A stretch of DNA of 15,535 nucleotides from Cellvibrio sp. (GTDB lineage Bacteria > Pseudomonadota > Gammaproteobacteria > Pseudomonadales > Cellvibrionaceae). The DNA is taken from contig JAJQJO010000031.1 in the NCBI GenBank assembly GCA_021323495.1, positions 1 to 15,535 on the forward strand, written 5' to 3'. A program made the translations under genes and the position numbers. Positions 1 through 7,839 of the stretch are shown piece after piece. Every line of letters begins with the position of its first letter. The first letter of the stretch is position 1. The notes under the pieces were generated by a model, which saw only the letters and a program-made list of their open reading frames with translations, searched no databases and was not told the origin of the DNA.

Positions 1-373
1 CCGCCACATTATTTACTGCCAATACAAATTTGCGCAGCACTTCTTGCGGCACCAACAATTGCAGCAAACCTTCTCCGCGCAATTGCTGGAGCGCTGCCAA
101 GATACTACTGTCACTGTCATTCAGCCCCGGTAACGGTTCCACTTCAATAGCAGGTTGGGGTGGCGTGTACTCGACAATCGGAGCTACTGAGGCTGCGCTG
201 CTGCTCGCCATCCCTTGAGGGGTAACGGCCATCGGAGAAGTCGTGATTTGCGATTCAGCAGGTGCATCATCACGTAAAAAAAAGAAAGCCGCCGCAACAG
301 CGATTAACGCCAATATCACAATAACAATCATGGTAGTAGACGAATTTTTGCGCGGTTGGTAGTTATCACTCAT
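1..373 (-). CDS. DUF3014 domain protein, N-terminal part (partial)
   Basis: The reverse strand is open from an ATG at 373 to the window edge, giving 124 residues. It starts MSDNYQPRKNSS, followed by one hydrophobic segment at about residues 15-33 (rich in I, V, L, A and F, ending FFFLRDD). A Ser/Ala/Pro-rich linker comes next, then a globular part with LPGLNDSDSSILAAL and a segment ending LRKFVLAVNNVA. That order, a single N-terminal membrane anchor, a low-complexity linker and then the L-P-x-L-x-x-S-D and F-V-x-x-V-D/N-N motifs, is what I know of DUF3014 proteins. Their function is unknown. A Shine-Dalgarno sequence AAAAGGG lies 7 nt before the ATG (381-387, reverse strand) and supports this start. 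The gene is divergent from cti across a 174-nt spacer. The C-terminal part lies outside the window. Confidence 0.82.
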   Translation of the reverse strand, partial: MSDNYQPRKNSSTTMIVIVILALIAVAAAFFFLRDDAPAESQITTSPMAVTPQGMASSSAASVAPIVEYTPPQPAIEVEPLPGLNDSDSSILAALQQLRGEGLLQLLVPQEVLRKFVLAVNNVA

Positions 374-547
374 AGCAATACCCTTTTATTTGGTGATCTT
401 TTTGTCACAATCACTGGTAACAATTAACAGGACGGCCGATTATGGCCTAAACCTCTATAGGGGGACAGCCTTGCGCGGTCTCAGTTCCTATTTTTTGATA
501 TAGGCTAGACTGCAAACAATGCGCAGCTAATCCAGGGATCAAGATGT

Positions 548-2941
548 ATGATTCGTAACCAGAATATATTTTTGCAATTTATCCGACTCTCGCAGCAGTT
601 AATGCGGAGCGGCCTCGGTGTGTTTTTATTGATTACCCTTGGCTGTGCATCTATTAGTAGTTCACATTGGGACCAACGCTATGGCATAGCCAAACCACGT
701 GAAATTACCGACAGCCGTAGCAAGGCAACCCTCACTTATTATAAAGATACAAGACCCATTCTTGAGCAACGCTGCGTAGTTTGCCACGGATGTTATGACG
801 CGCCTTGCCAGCTCAAGCTGGAAGCCTACGAAGGTTTGTTGCGCGGAGCCAATCCCGAAAAAGTTTATGCAACACGGATGAGAGGGGGAGTGTTTACCCG
901 GTTATTTGAAGATGCGCAGACCACCGCTCAGTGGCGCACCAAGGGCTTTCACCCGGTGCTCAACGAACGCAGCGATACCCCCACAGCCAATATCAATGCG
1001 GGCGTTATGGCGCAATTTCTGCAACTGAAACAAACCCATCCACTGCCAACCACCGCAATCCTGCCGGACAGTTTTGATTTTAATCTCGACAATAAACAAT
1101 ACTGCTCACCCATCGAAAGTTTTGCCGATTTTGCCGAAAGTAAACCGTTATGGGGGATGCCTTACGGCCTACCTGGGCTGAATCCTGACGAATATAAGAT
1201 AACTATGGATTGGCTCGCGCAAGGCGCGGCCATGGGCACAGCTCCGGTGCTGCCGCCAAGCGTAGAAAACCAAATAACCGTCTGGGACAGCTTTTTTAAT
1301 GGTGGCAGCCTGAAACAACAATTGGTGAGCCGCTATATTTATGAACATTTGTTTTTAGCGCAATTATTTTTCCCGGAGGCACCCGGTGTTTATTTTCGCC
1401 TGGTGCGCTCAAGTACCCCACCGGGAGAACCATTAGCGCAGATCAGCACACCGCGTCCATATGATGACCCCAAAGTCAGCCGCGTGTATTACCGTTTATG
1501 GCGAGATCCATCCAGCGTAATTGCCAAAACCCATATGCCCTATGCGCTAAGCCCGGCACGTATGAGCGAATGGCAAGGATTGTTTTTTGCTACCGACGCA
1601 CAAAACAATTACGAAGTGACCCAATTACCCGCCTACGCACCTGAAGTCGCAGCTAACCCTTTTGTGACTTTTGCCGAACTACCCATCAATGCGCGCTACC
1701 GTTTTATGCTGGGCGAAGCGCAATTCACTATCATGAATTTTATCAAGGGACCGGTCTGCCGCGGACAAGTAGCGCTCAATGTAATCCAGGATCATTTTTG
1801 GGTTTTCTTTTTTTCACCTGAGACACAAAACTCCGAGCACGATGCAAAATTTTTAGCCGATAACAGCAGGCATCTGCAATTACCGGCAGAAGACGGCAAC
1901 ACGTTGCGGCCATTGAGCCGGTGGTTAAAATATTCAGACCTGCAAAAAGAATATCTCGTTTCCAAAGCCGCGTTTGTAAAAGGAAAAATGACCGAGGAAA
2001 AGGATTTGGGGATGCACATCCTATGGAATGGCGGGCAGGATAAAAATCCGAATGCCGCGCTGACTATTTTTCGCCACAGCGACAGCGCCAGCGTGCACCA
2101 GGGTTTGATTGGCGATCCGCCCAAAACTGCCTGGGTAATTGGCTATCCATTGCTGGAACGCATCCATTATCTATTGGTCGCCGGTTTTGATGTTTATGGC
2201 AATGCGTCCCACCAATTACTCAGCCGCCTGTACATGGATTTTTTACGCACTGAAGGCGAATTGAATTTTATCAGCCTGTTACCCAAAGAAAACCAAAAAG
2301 CGGAATTGAACTCCTGGTATCGCGATGCGGAATCCCATGTGCAAGTTTATCTCGATTCTTACATCAGCCAACTTGATTCACATGAATCCATTCACTACAC
2401 CAGCAATGACCCCAAAATGGAGCTGTATCAAAAACTCAAAAGTTATTTAGGGCCGGTAAGCGAATCGCCACACAATATCCGCGCGCAAAAATTACCGGCA
2501 CACAAACATCAGCTCTATGAAAAACTGCAGAGCACCAAGGGTAAACCGATCAGCTTTTTACCGCCTACAATGATCATCCATATCCCTGACCTGGGTTTGT
2601 TTACGCTGGTCCACAATAGCGCCTACTCCAATTTATCATCGCTATTTGGCGAGGATAAACGGCGCATTCCCGCCGAGGACGATCTCACTATTGCGCGCGG
2701 TATCATCGGCGCTTATCCCAATAGTTTTATGCGCGTTGAAGAACAGCAATTGGATGACTTTATCAAGCGCGTACAAGCGCTGGATTCTGAAGAAGATTAT
2801 CGCGTGTTGCGCGATATCTACGGTGTGCGCCGCAGCAACCCGGACTTCTGGGCGTTCAGCGATAGAGTTCATCAGCTTTATCGCCAGAGTGAACCGGATG
2901 AGGCAGCACTTCTGGATTACAACCGCCTGGAAAATCGATAG
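548..2941 (+). CDS. cti: Fatty acid cis/trans isomerase (c-type haem protein)
   Basis: This 797-residue protein matches the family in length and landmarks. Cti converts cis-unsaturated acyl chains of membrane phospholipids to trans in the periplasm, stiffening the membrane against solvents and heat. An N-terminal hydrophobic stretch (about 21-32) ends in LGC with Cys33, so it may be a signal peptide or a lipoprotein signal, though the -3 residue is Thr rather than the usual Leu. The single c-type haem motif CVVCH is at 76-80, in the typical Cti setting RPILEQRCVVCHGCYDAPC; further Cys residues (82, 87) follow. The first ATG is used; a second in-frame Met at residue 19 would leave a shorter signal and cannot be excluded. 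The ribosome site is weak (AGGGA at about 534-538). A possible -10 box TAGACT lies at 506-511. The gene stands alone and is followed by its own terminator. Confidence 0.93.
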   Translation: MIRNQNIFLQFIRLSQQLMRSGLGVFLLITLGCASISSSHWDQRYGIAKPREITDSRSKATLTYYKDTRPILEQRCVVCHGCYDAPCQLKLEAYEGLLRGANPEKVYATRMRGGVFTRLFEDAQTTAQWRTKGFHPVLNERSDTPTANINAGVMAQFLQLKQTHPLPTTAILPDSFDFNLDNKQYCSPIESFADFAESKPLWGMPYGLPGLNPDEYKITMDWLAQGAAMGTAPVLPPSVENQITVWDSFFNGGSLKQQLVSRYIYEHLFLAQLFFPEAPGVYFRLVRSSTPPGEPLAQISTPRPYDDPKVSRVYYRLWRDPSSVIAKTHMPYALSPARMSEWQGLFFATDAQNNYEVTQLPAYAPEVAANPFVTFAELPINARYRFMLGEAQFTIMNFIKGPVCRGQVALNVIQDHFWVFFFSPETQNSEHDAKFLADNSRHLQLPAEDGNTLRPLSRWLKYSDLQKEYLVSKAAFVKGKMTEEKDLGMHILWNGGQDKNPNAALTIFRHSDSASVHQGLIGDPPKTAWVIGYPLLERIHYLLVAGFDVYGNASHQLLSRLYMDFLRTEGELNFISLLPKENQKAELNSWYRDAESHVQVYLDSYISQLDSHESIHYTSNDPKMELYQKLKSYLGPVSESPHNIRAQKLPAHKHQLYEKLQSTKGKPISFLPPTMIIHIPDLGLFTLVHNSAYSNLSSLFGEDKRRIPAEDDLTIARGIIGAYPNSFMRVEEQQLDDFIKRVQALDSEEDYRVLRDIYGVRRSNPDFWAFSDRVHQLYRQSEPDEAALLDYNRLENR

Positions 2942-2969
2942 TCCTGACAGGTGCATAATCGATTAGAAG

Positions 2970-2998
2970 ATAGCTGCCCAATGGCAGCTATTTTTTTT
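2970..2998 (+). terminator. Rho-independent terminator of cti
   Basis: A 9-bp perfect stem (ATAGCTGCC / GGCAGCTAT) with a CAAT loop is followed by a run of seven T after the stem. It begins 28 nt after the cti stop codon and separates cti from the feo operon. Confidence 0.93.
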
Positions 2999-3029
2999 GC
3001 GACTTGAAGGCAAATACAGTATCCTTCCT

Positions 3030-3048
3030 AATAATCACTCTCATTTAC
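3030..3048 (+). promoter_or_regulatory. Possible Fur box in front of feoA
   Basis: AATAATCACTCTCATTTAC agrees at 12 of 19 positions with the classical Fur consensus GATAATGATAATCATTATC; both outer AT-rich arms are present and the centre is poor. It lies in the short space between the cti terminator and the feoA start, where a promoter must sit. A TTGAAG at 3004-3009 and CCTAAT at 3027-3032 (17-bp spacing) could be its -35 and -10. Iron repression of feo genes by Fur is well established in related bacteria; its operation here is inferred. Confidence 0.4.
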
Positions 3049-3066
3049 ATTCAAGATACGTTTCCT

Positions 3067-3372
3067 ATGAATACTGCCCTTGCCAGCGAAGCTTTAATCC
3101 CTGCCCTGCGTTTGGACCAATGTCGGAAGGGTGCCCATGTAAGGGTAACCGGGCTAATTGCACAGCCGCTTTTTGGCACCCAGGATGAACGGGTAAGCCT
3201 GCGCCTGAAAGAGTTGGGCTTTTTGCCCGGAGCGCCGTTAAAAGTCATAGGTTTTGGCCTTTTGGGTTCTGATCCGCTTGCAGTACAAGTCAACGGTACG
3301 AAGTTCGCCTTACGTCGCGCTGAAGCAGCCAAGATCTGTGTCGAACTTGTAGTTGTTAGTACTGCCCTTTAA
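3067..3372 (+). CDS. feoA: Ferrous iron transport protein FeoA
   Basis: A 101-residue cytosolic SH3-like protein that partners FeoB in Fe(II) uptake. Typical FeoA features are visible: RLDQCRKGAHVRVTGL near residues 15-30, then RLKELGFLPGAPLKVIGF, then a dp-type turn GSDPLAVQVNGTKFALRRAEAAKICV. This is the usual order of the five-stranded barrel. The ATG at 3067 is chosen. A TTG at 3004 would extend the frame by 21 codons but sits only six bases after the terminator T-run, leaving no room for a ribosome site. No good Shine-Dalgarno precedes the ATG. The N-terminus is some 13 residues longer than the minimal FeoA fold. feoB follows after 28 nt, so the two are co-transcribed. Confidence 0.92.
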   Translation: MNTALASEALIPALRLDQCRKGAHVRVTGLIAQPLFGTQDERVSLRLKELGFLPGAPLKVIGFGLLGSDPLAVQVNGTKFALRRAEAAKICVELVVVSTAL

Positions 3373-3400
3373 TTAGCCCAGCCTTTATCAGGTAGCAATA

Positions 3401-5260
3401 ATGTCCACCCCTATTCGCTTCGCGTTGATTGGCAACCCCAATTGCGGCAAGACCTCTTTATTTAATCGCCTCACCGGCGCCCGCGCCAAAGTCGCCAATT
3501 ATCCTGGCGTCACCGTCGAACGCCGCTCTGGCATGGTGACAGGCCTGACCAAACCAGCGGAATTGCTCGACCTACCCGGAACCTACAGCCTGTTTGTGAC
3601 TTCCCCTGATGAGCAAGTCGCTCGCGATGTAATCCTCGGTAAGCTCGCCGGTGAGCGCCGCCCGGATTTGCTCATTGCCGTCATTGATGCCTGTAACCTG
3701 CGGCTGGGTTTGCGTTTGGTGATGGAGCTCAAAAGCCTCAACCGTCCGATGATCCTTGCACTCAACCAGATGGATGAAGCCAAACGCCGGGGGATCAGCA
3801 TTAATACCGCCGCGCTGTCGCAGGCTATCGGCATACCGATTATCGAAACTGTTGCCGTGAACAGCCAGGGCGTGGCGGAGTTACGTACAACCCTGGATGG
3901 CTATGCTCAACAGTCAGCAACGCCCGCGGGTGAGCAAACACTCACTCTCAGTGACCGTCAGGAATCTGTGGAGGCGCTCTATGCCGAGATTGAAAGCATC
4001 ATCAGCCAACATGTAATCCAGCCAGCGCATTTGCCGCGCTGGCAAGATCGCCTGGATTCATTGGTAATGCACCCGCTGTTAGGTTTGGTCGTGCTGTTCA
4101 GTATTTTGCTGGTGATCTTCCAGGCAGTATTCGCCTGGGCCTCCCCAGTGGTGGATCTCATTGATGCAGCTTTTTCCGGCTTGGGTTCGGTGATAGGTGC
4201 GATCTTGCCCGACGGCATCCTGAAAGATTTCCTTGTGGACGGCTTGATCGCAGGAGTGGGCGGAGTTTTGGTATTCCTGCCGCAAATCATCATCCTGTTC
4301 TTTTTTATATTGGTACTCGAAGACACCGGCTACCTCACGCGCGCTGCGTTTCTACTTGATCGACCTATGCGTGGATTGGGTTTATCCGGCCGCTCATTTA
4401 TCCCTTTACTCTCCAGTTTCGCCTGCGCCGTGCCCGGCATTATGGCGACCCGGACTATCGCCGACCCGCGCGAGCGTTTTATTACCATTATGGTGGCACC
4501 GCTGATGACTTGCTCGGCACGTTTGCCAGTCTATGCATTGATCATCGCCGCCTTTATCCCGGAACAAACTGTGTGGGGGTTTTTCAACCTGCAAGGCCTG
4601 ACCTTGTTTGCACTCTATTTCGCCGGTGTTGCCAGTGCCGCATTAATAGCCTGGATAATGCGCCGCCGCACCAGCGGACGAGAAGAGTTTCCGCTATTGC
4701 TCGAACTACCCACTTACCGTTGGCCAATGGCTTATCACTTGCTGATGGGTTTGCGTGAACGCGCATGGATTTTTATTCGCCGCGTAGGCACCATTATTCT
4801 CGCGCTCTCGATTGTGCTCTGGTTTTTAGCAACCTTCCCCGGTGCACCTGCCGATGCAACATTACCTGCGATTGACTACAGCTTCGCCGGTCAACTTGGC
4901 CACTTTATGCAGCCGCTATTTGCCCCACTCGGATTCAACTGGCAAATGTGTATTGCGCTTATCCCCGCAATGGGCGCGCGCGAAGTTGCGGTGAGCGCGC
5001 TGGCAACAGTCTATGCTGTCGGTGAAGAATCGATTGATGTTGCACTCGGCTCCGCATTGGCGGCAAGCTGGTCGCTACCGGTGGCCTACGCTTATCTCGC
5101 CTGGTTTGTATATGCGCCGCAATGCATTTCCACCATCGCCGTGGTCAAACGCGAAACCAACTCGGCAAAAGCAACCACATTTTTCACCATCTATTTATTT
5201 GCACTCGCCTACTTCGCAGCGTGGGCGACCTACCAGATCGCCAGCGCAATCGTGAGCTAA
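3401..5260 (+). CDS. feoB: Ferrous iron transporter FeoB, short form
   Basis: This 619-residue inner-membrane Fe(II) transporter has an N-terminal G domain. Motifs: G1 GNPNCGKT (11-18), G2 GVTVE (36-40), G3 DLPG (57-60), G4 NQMD (122-125) and a G5-like VNSQG (153-157). Membrane segments begin near residue 223. The two Gate regions carry the conserved cysteine motifs ACAVPGIMA (341-349) and APLMTCSARLPVY (366-378), and a later PAMGAREVAVSA motif. E. coli FeoB has about 770 residues; this one is shorter both in the linker between G domain and membrane (about 65 residues, suggesting a reduced GDI helical domain) and at the C-terminus, as in other known short FeoBs. AGG at 3391-3393 lies 7-8 nt before the ATG. 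It sits between feoA and a Cys-rich partner, with no feoC. Confidence 0.96.
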   Translation: MSTPIRFALIGNPNCGKTSLFNRLTGARAKVANYPGVTVERRSGMVTGLTKPAELLDLPGTYSLFVTSPDEQVARDVILGKLAGERRPDLLIAVIDACNLRLGLRLVMELKSLNRPMILALNQMDEAKRRGISINTAALSQAIGIPIIETVAVNSQGVAELRTTLDGYAQQSATPAGEQTLTLSDRQESVEALYAEIESIISQHVIQPAHLPRWQDRLDSLVMHPLLGLVVLFSILLVIFQAVFAWASPVVDLIDAAFSGLGSVIGAILPDGILKDFLVDGLIAGVGGVLVFLPQIIILFFFILVLEDTGYLTRAAFLLDRPMRGLGLSGRSFIPLLSSFACAVPGIMATRTIADPRERFITIMVAPLMTCSARLPVYALIIAAFIPEQTVWGFFNLQGLTLFALYFAGVASAALIAWIMRRRTSGREEFPLLLELPTYRWPMAYHLLMGLRERAWIFIRRVGTIILALSIVLWFLATFPGAPADATLPAIDYSFAGQLGHFMQPLFAPLGFNWQMCIALIPAMGAREVAVSALATVYAVGEESIDVALGSALAASWSLPVAYAYLAWFVYAPQCISTIAVVKRETNSAKATTFFTIYLFALAYFAAWATYQIASAIVS

Positions 5261-5284
5261 CCGGAACTACCCAGGAGGCAGATT

Positions 5285-5455
5285 ATGTGGCAAGAAGTGA
5301 TCGTTGGAATTTGTGTCGTCGCAGCGGTGATTTTTTTAATTCGCCGCTGGGTTGTACCTTCCGCCAAAAAATCTGCTGCCTGCGGAGGTTGCGGTGGCTG
5401 TGATAAAACCAGTGAATCGAGCTGCGCTAATCCCGCTGAAAAAACACAACAATGA
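5285..5455 (+). CDS. FeoB-associated Cys-rich membrane protein
   Basis: A 56-residue protein directly after feoB. It starts MWQEVIVGIC, has one transmembrane helix (about residues 5-24), a basic boundary (RRW), then a short cytosolic tail with ACGGCGGCDK and a further Cys47. The cysteines at 33, 36, 39 and 47 form a CxxCxxC cluster suited to binding a metal or an iron-sulphur centre. This architecture is known from the small FeoB-associated proteins found next to feoB where feoC is missing; their exact role is not settled. A perfect AGGAGG ribosome site (5273-5278) lies 6 nt before the ATG, in the 24-nt gap after feoB. Too short for most ORF filters, but position, ribosome site and composition make it convincing. 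Confidence 0.9.
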   Translation: MWQEVIVGICVVAAVIFLIRRWVVPSAKKSAACGGCGGCDKTSESSCANPAEKTQQ

Positions 5456-5458
5456 TTT

Positions 5459-5488
5459 AAGGGCGCCGCTTGCTGCGCTCGCCCTTTT
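5459..5488. terminator. Hairpin between convergent feo operon and minus-strand gene
   Basis: AAGGGCG (5459-5465) pairs with CGCCCTT (5480-5486), with an inner CGC/GCG pairing across a small loop; four T (5485-5488) end the plus-strand side and three A lie at the equivalent place of the reverse strand. The T-tract is short, so termination may be partial. It sits 3 nt after the stop of the Cys-rich gene and could serve both directions. Confidence 0.6.
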
Positions 5489-5537
5489 ACTTACGCACTC
5501 CCCGTTACCGGTAGCTGGTATCCACGCCAGCGCATAA

Positions 5538-6461
5538 TTAATCAGCCACCAATGCCGATAAATCAATCCAATAACGCGGATTATTAACGGGAGTTTCCGC
5601 TGGCAAATAAGGATTTTTTAATTCGATAATGCGTCGGTTCTTTAATTTTTCAAAACCAGAACTCACGCGCGGATGATTATAAAAAAATTGGTCGAACTTC
5701 CCGTTATCAATTAATGTTTCCATGCCCTTTTCGATTCGCTGCGCCAAGGCTTCGTTTTCTTTATTCACAAAAAAATAAATCGCCGTAGGATAGTGAAGCA
5801 AAATATTTTCCTCAACTGCCAGATCAGCATCATTGCGCTGTATGAGTTCAAACCAGGCTTCTGAAATTCCTCGCGGAAAATAATCAAACCGTTTGGCGTG
5901 AATCATACGAAATAGCGACTCAGTAGTTTCGGCGGTAGTTACGCGCAAACCATTCGCTTGCAAAATTAATGTGTCGGGCCAGTGAGTGCCTTGTCCGCCA
6001 AGAAATTTCTCCAGATCCTGTATGGTTTTGACCTGATCAAACCGCGTCTGCTCCTGTTTGCGGATTAGCAATACCCGGTAACCGAACAGGCCTTTGAACA
6101 AGGGGATGCGGATTGGCCGTAATTGTTGCTCGCGCTCCTTATCGGTCATAGTCCAGATTACAAAATTGCTTTTGTCGTTCTGCAACATATTGATCCAACG
6201 CGCCTGCGCGTAATCGCGTGGGGAAAAAATGATATCGATGATTTCATTTTCGGCCTTGCTCGCCTCAAGCGCCATGGTGAGCAGGGTGGTGAAATAATCG
6301 CTCGGCTGTTCCAATTGAGTGCTCTGCACCTTGACTGGAATATGGATTGGCTCCGCAGCCGCTGGAACAACTACCGCCAGATTAGCCAGCAACAGACACC
6401 AGCGAAGCGTGTGGGTTAAGCACTGGTGCCTATAGAAAAGGTGCCCATAGAAAATCGGCAT
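5538..6461 (-). CDS. Orphan periplasmic solute-binding-like protein
   Basis: A 307-residue protein with an N-terminal signal peptide: a basic start, a hydrophobic core at about 21-33 (WCLLLANLAVVVP) and a likely cleavage site AAA|EP after residue 36. The mature part resembles the type 3 substrate-binding fold of ABC transporters and sensor domains: two alpha/beta lobes, RKQEQTRFDQVKTIQDLEKFLG near the hinge, and FFVNKENEALAQRIEKGMETL with a C-terminal FDQFFYNH segment, as seen in amino-acid-type binding proteins. I cannot name the ligand. No permease or ATPase gene is adjacent, so it may feed a distant transporter or act in sensing. An ATG at 6461 is chosen because GAGG lies 6 nt before it; a TTG at 6473 would add four residues but has no such site. 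Divergent from the AI-2E family gene. Confidence 0.75.
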   Translation of the reverse strand: MPIFYGHLFYRHQCLTHTLRWCLLLANLAVVVPAAAEPIHIPVKVQSTQLEQPSDYFTTLLTMALEASKAENEIIDIIFSPRDYAQARWINMLQNDKSNFVIWTMTDKEREQQLRPIRIPLFKGLFGYRVLLIRKQEQTRFDQVKTIQDLEKFLGGQGTHWPDTLILQANGLRVTTAETTESLFRMIHAKRFDYFPRGISEAWFELIQRNDADLAVEENILLHYPTAIYFFVNKENEALAQRIEKGMETLIDNGKFDQFFYNHPRVSSGFEKLKNRRIIELKNPYLPAETPVNNPRYWIDLSALVAD

Positions 6462-6488
6462 AGCGAGCCTCAATCAAAATTGTATGCT

Positions 6489-6500
6489 GTAGCGCGCTAC
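6489..6500. repeat. 12-bp perfect palindrome in divergent promoter region
   Basis: GTAGCGCGCTAC is its own reverse complement. It lies 28 nt upstream of the solute-binding protein start and about 170 nt upstream of the AI-2E family start, where an operator would be plausible. Only the symmetry is seen; no regulator is known. Confidence 0.45.
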
Positions 6501-6668
6501 TCCTGCGTCATAAATGCTACATATTAATGACGATTAACTTCACGAAGGATAGTGGAAGATCCGTCAACCTGCAGGAATTATGCGATTGGGCACCAAGGGA
6601 TGACACTCTCTATCAGCTCCCGTATAGTCGGCGTGATAACCACCATAATCTCCCAAAGGATTAGCGTC

Positions 6669-7763
6669 ATGCAGCAAAAGTTGGAAAGCAACACATTTTT
6701 GCTTTTATTGTTACTTGTCTCGGTTGGCTTTTTGATGATCCTCAAGCCTTTTTTTGGCACCATTTTTTGGGCTTGCGCCATTAGCGTTATTTTTTTTCCG
6801 ATGCACACACGATTACTCAATCGCCTGAATGGACGCCCCAATACCACCGCTTTAATCAGCGTTATGGTCTGCGTGCTAGTGGTGGTAATCCCGGTGATAG
6901 TCCTGATCAGTTCGGCAGTCGCTGAAGGCGCGGATTTTTACAAGCAATTGGAATCCGGAAAAGTAAGTCCCGACAAATACATCGACCAGGTGCGCACTGC
7001 CTTTCCAGCCGCGCAACAAATGCTGGATCGCTTCGGTGTTGATTTTGTCAGGGTAAAGGAAACAGTACTCAGTACCTCTATGAGCGTGGGTAAATGGCTG
7101 GCACAAAACGCCCTGAGCATCGGCCAAAATACCTTCAAATTATTGCTCAATACCTGCTTGATGTTGTATTTGATCTTTTTCCTGCTGCGCGATGGCCAGT
7201 ATTTGATCGATCTGCTGATCCGCGCCCTGCCCATGGGTGATGCACGCGAGCGCATGCTGTTTGCCAAGTTCGGCGAAGTAACCCGCGCAACCATCAAAGG
7301 CAATGTAGTGATCGCCATTATCCAGGGCACCCTTGGTGGCTTGATTTTCTGGGCGCTCGGCATTCCCGGTGCGCTCTTATGGGGGGTGGTGATGGCCGTG
7401 CTGTCGCTGATTCCCGCCGTTGGCCCGGCAATTGTCTGGGCACCGGTCGCAATTTACCTGTTTGCCAATGGCGAGAGTATGAAAGCCACTATCCTGGTCG
7501 CAGTCGGGGTTGGCGTGATTGGCCTGGTTGATAATATCCTTCGCCCGATTCTAGTCGGGCGCGACACCAAGTTACCCGATTATGTAGTGCTTCTTTCCAC
7601 CCTTGGCGGCCTGGGGCTCTTTGGTATCAATGGCTTTGTGATTGGGCCTTTGGTGGCTGCGCTTTTTATCGCCTTTTGGGGCATTTTTATGCGCGAAGTG
7701 AATGTGCCGGTTCCGGATGAAGGGGATGTTGTTGCAGAAAACCCCAAGGCATCGGCCGACTGA
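6669..7763 (+). CDS. AI-2E/PerM-family membrane protein
   Basis: A 364-residue polytopic inner-membrane protein of the AI-2E transporter (PerM, YdiK, TqsA) family. Visible are hydrophobic helices near residues 8-45 and 60-82, a soluble amphipathic region at about 83-145, and a second membrane block. The block contains IIQGTLGGLIFWALGIPGALLWG, then LSLIPAVGPAIVWAP, and the family's C-terminal signature DNILRPILVGRDTKLPDYVVLLSTLGG. Members have been tied to autoinducer-2 export or Na+/H+ exchange; the substrate cannot be read from the sequence. The frame is open upstream to a GTG at 6552, but the ATG at 6669 has AAAGGA 8 nt before it and starts the protein just ahead of its first helix, so I use it. 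The tail (VPVPDEGDVVAENPKASAD) is acidic and probably disordered. fklB follows after 76 nt. Confidence 0.88.
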   Translation: MQQKLESNTFLLLLLLVSVGFLMILKPFFGTIFWACAISVIFFPMHTRLLNRLNGRPNTTALISVMVCVLVVVIPVIVLISSAVAEGADFYKQLESGKVSPDKYIDQVRTAFPAAQQMLDRFGVDFVRVKETVLSTSMSVGKWLAQNALSIGQNTFKLLLNTCLMLYLIFFLLRDGQYLIDLLIRALPMGDARERMLFAKFGEVTRATIKGNVVIAIIQGTLGGLIFWALGIPGALLWGVVMAVLSLIPAVGPAIVWAPVAIYLFANGESMKATILVAVGVGVIGLVDNILRPILVGRDTKLPDYVVLLSTLGGLGLFGINGFVIGPLVAALFIAFWGIFMREVNVPVPDEGDVVAENPKASAD

Positions 7764-7791
7764 TCTGCTAGACTGCGCGACCTTTTCCTCT

Positions 7792-7816
7792 GAGGCTCCG
7801 CCTTTGGCAGGGCCTC
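7792..7816 (+). terminator. Weak hairpin between the AI-2E family gene and fklB
   Basis: GAGGC (7792-7796) pairs with GCCTC (7812-7816), with an inner GCC/GGC pair around TTT. It is followed by GATTCCTTTTG rather than a clean T-run. It could be a weak terminator or a leader hairpin of fklB, since it lies only 24 nt before the fklB start. Confidence 0.3.
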
Positions 7817-7839
7817 GATTCCTTTTGTGAGATTTGATT

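Noticed and set aside
434..504. GGCC-N6-GGCC and CCTAT-N8-ATAGG inverted repeats before cti as operators
   Set aside because: Short stems of a kind expected by chance in a 174-nt AT-rich spacer; nothing else supports them.
2646..2966. 106-codon plus-strand frame at the end of cti
   Set aside because: Out-of-frame shadow of cti that ends just before the terminator stem; the cti frame has the family match.
3004..3066. 21-codon extension of FeoA from a TTG
   Set aside because: The TTG is six bases after the terminator T-run, so there is no space for a ribosome site, and it overlaps the likely promoter.
6552..6668. 39-codon N-terminal extension of the AI-2E family protein from a GTG
   Set aside because: AAAGGA 8 nt before the ATG at 6669 and the usual family start just ahead of the first helix favour the shorter protein.
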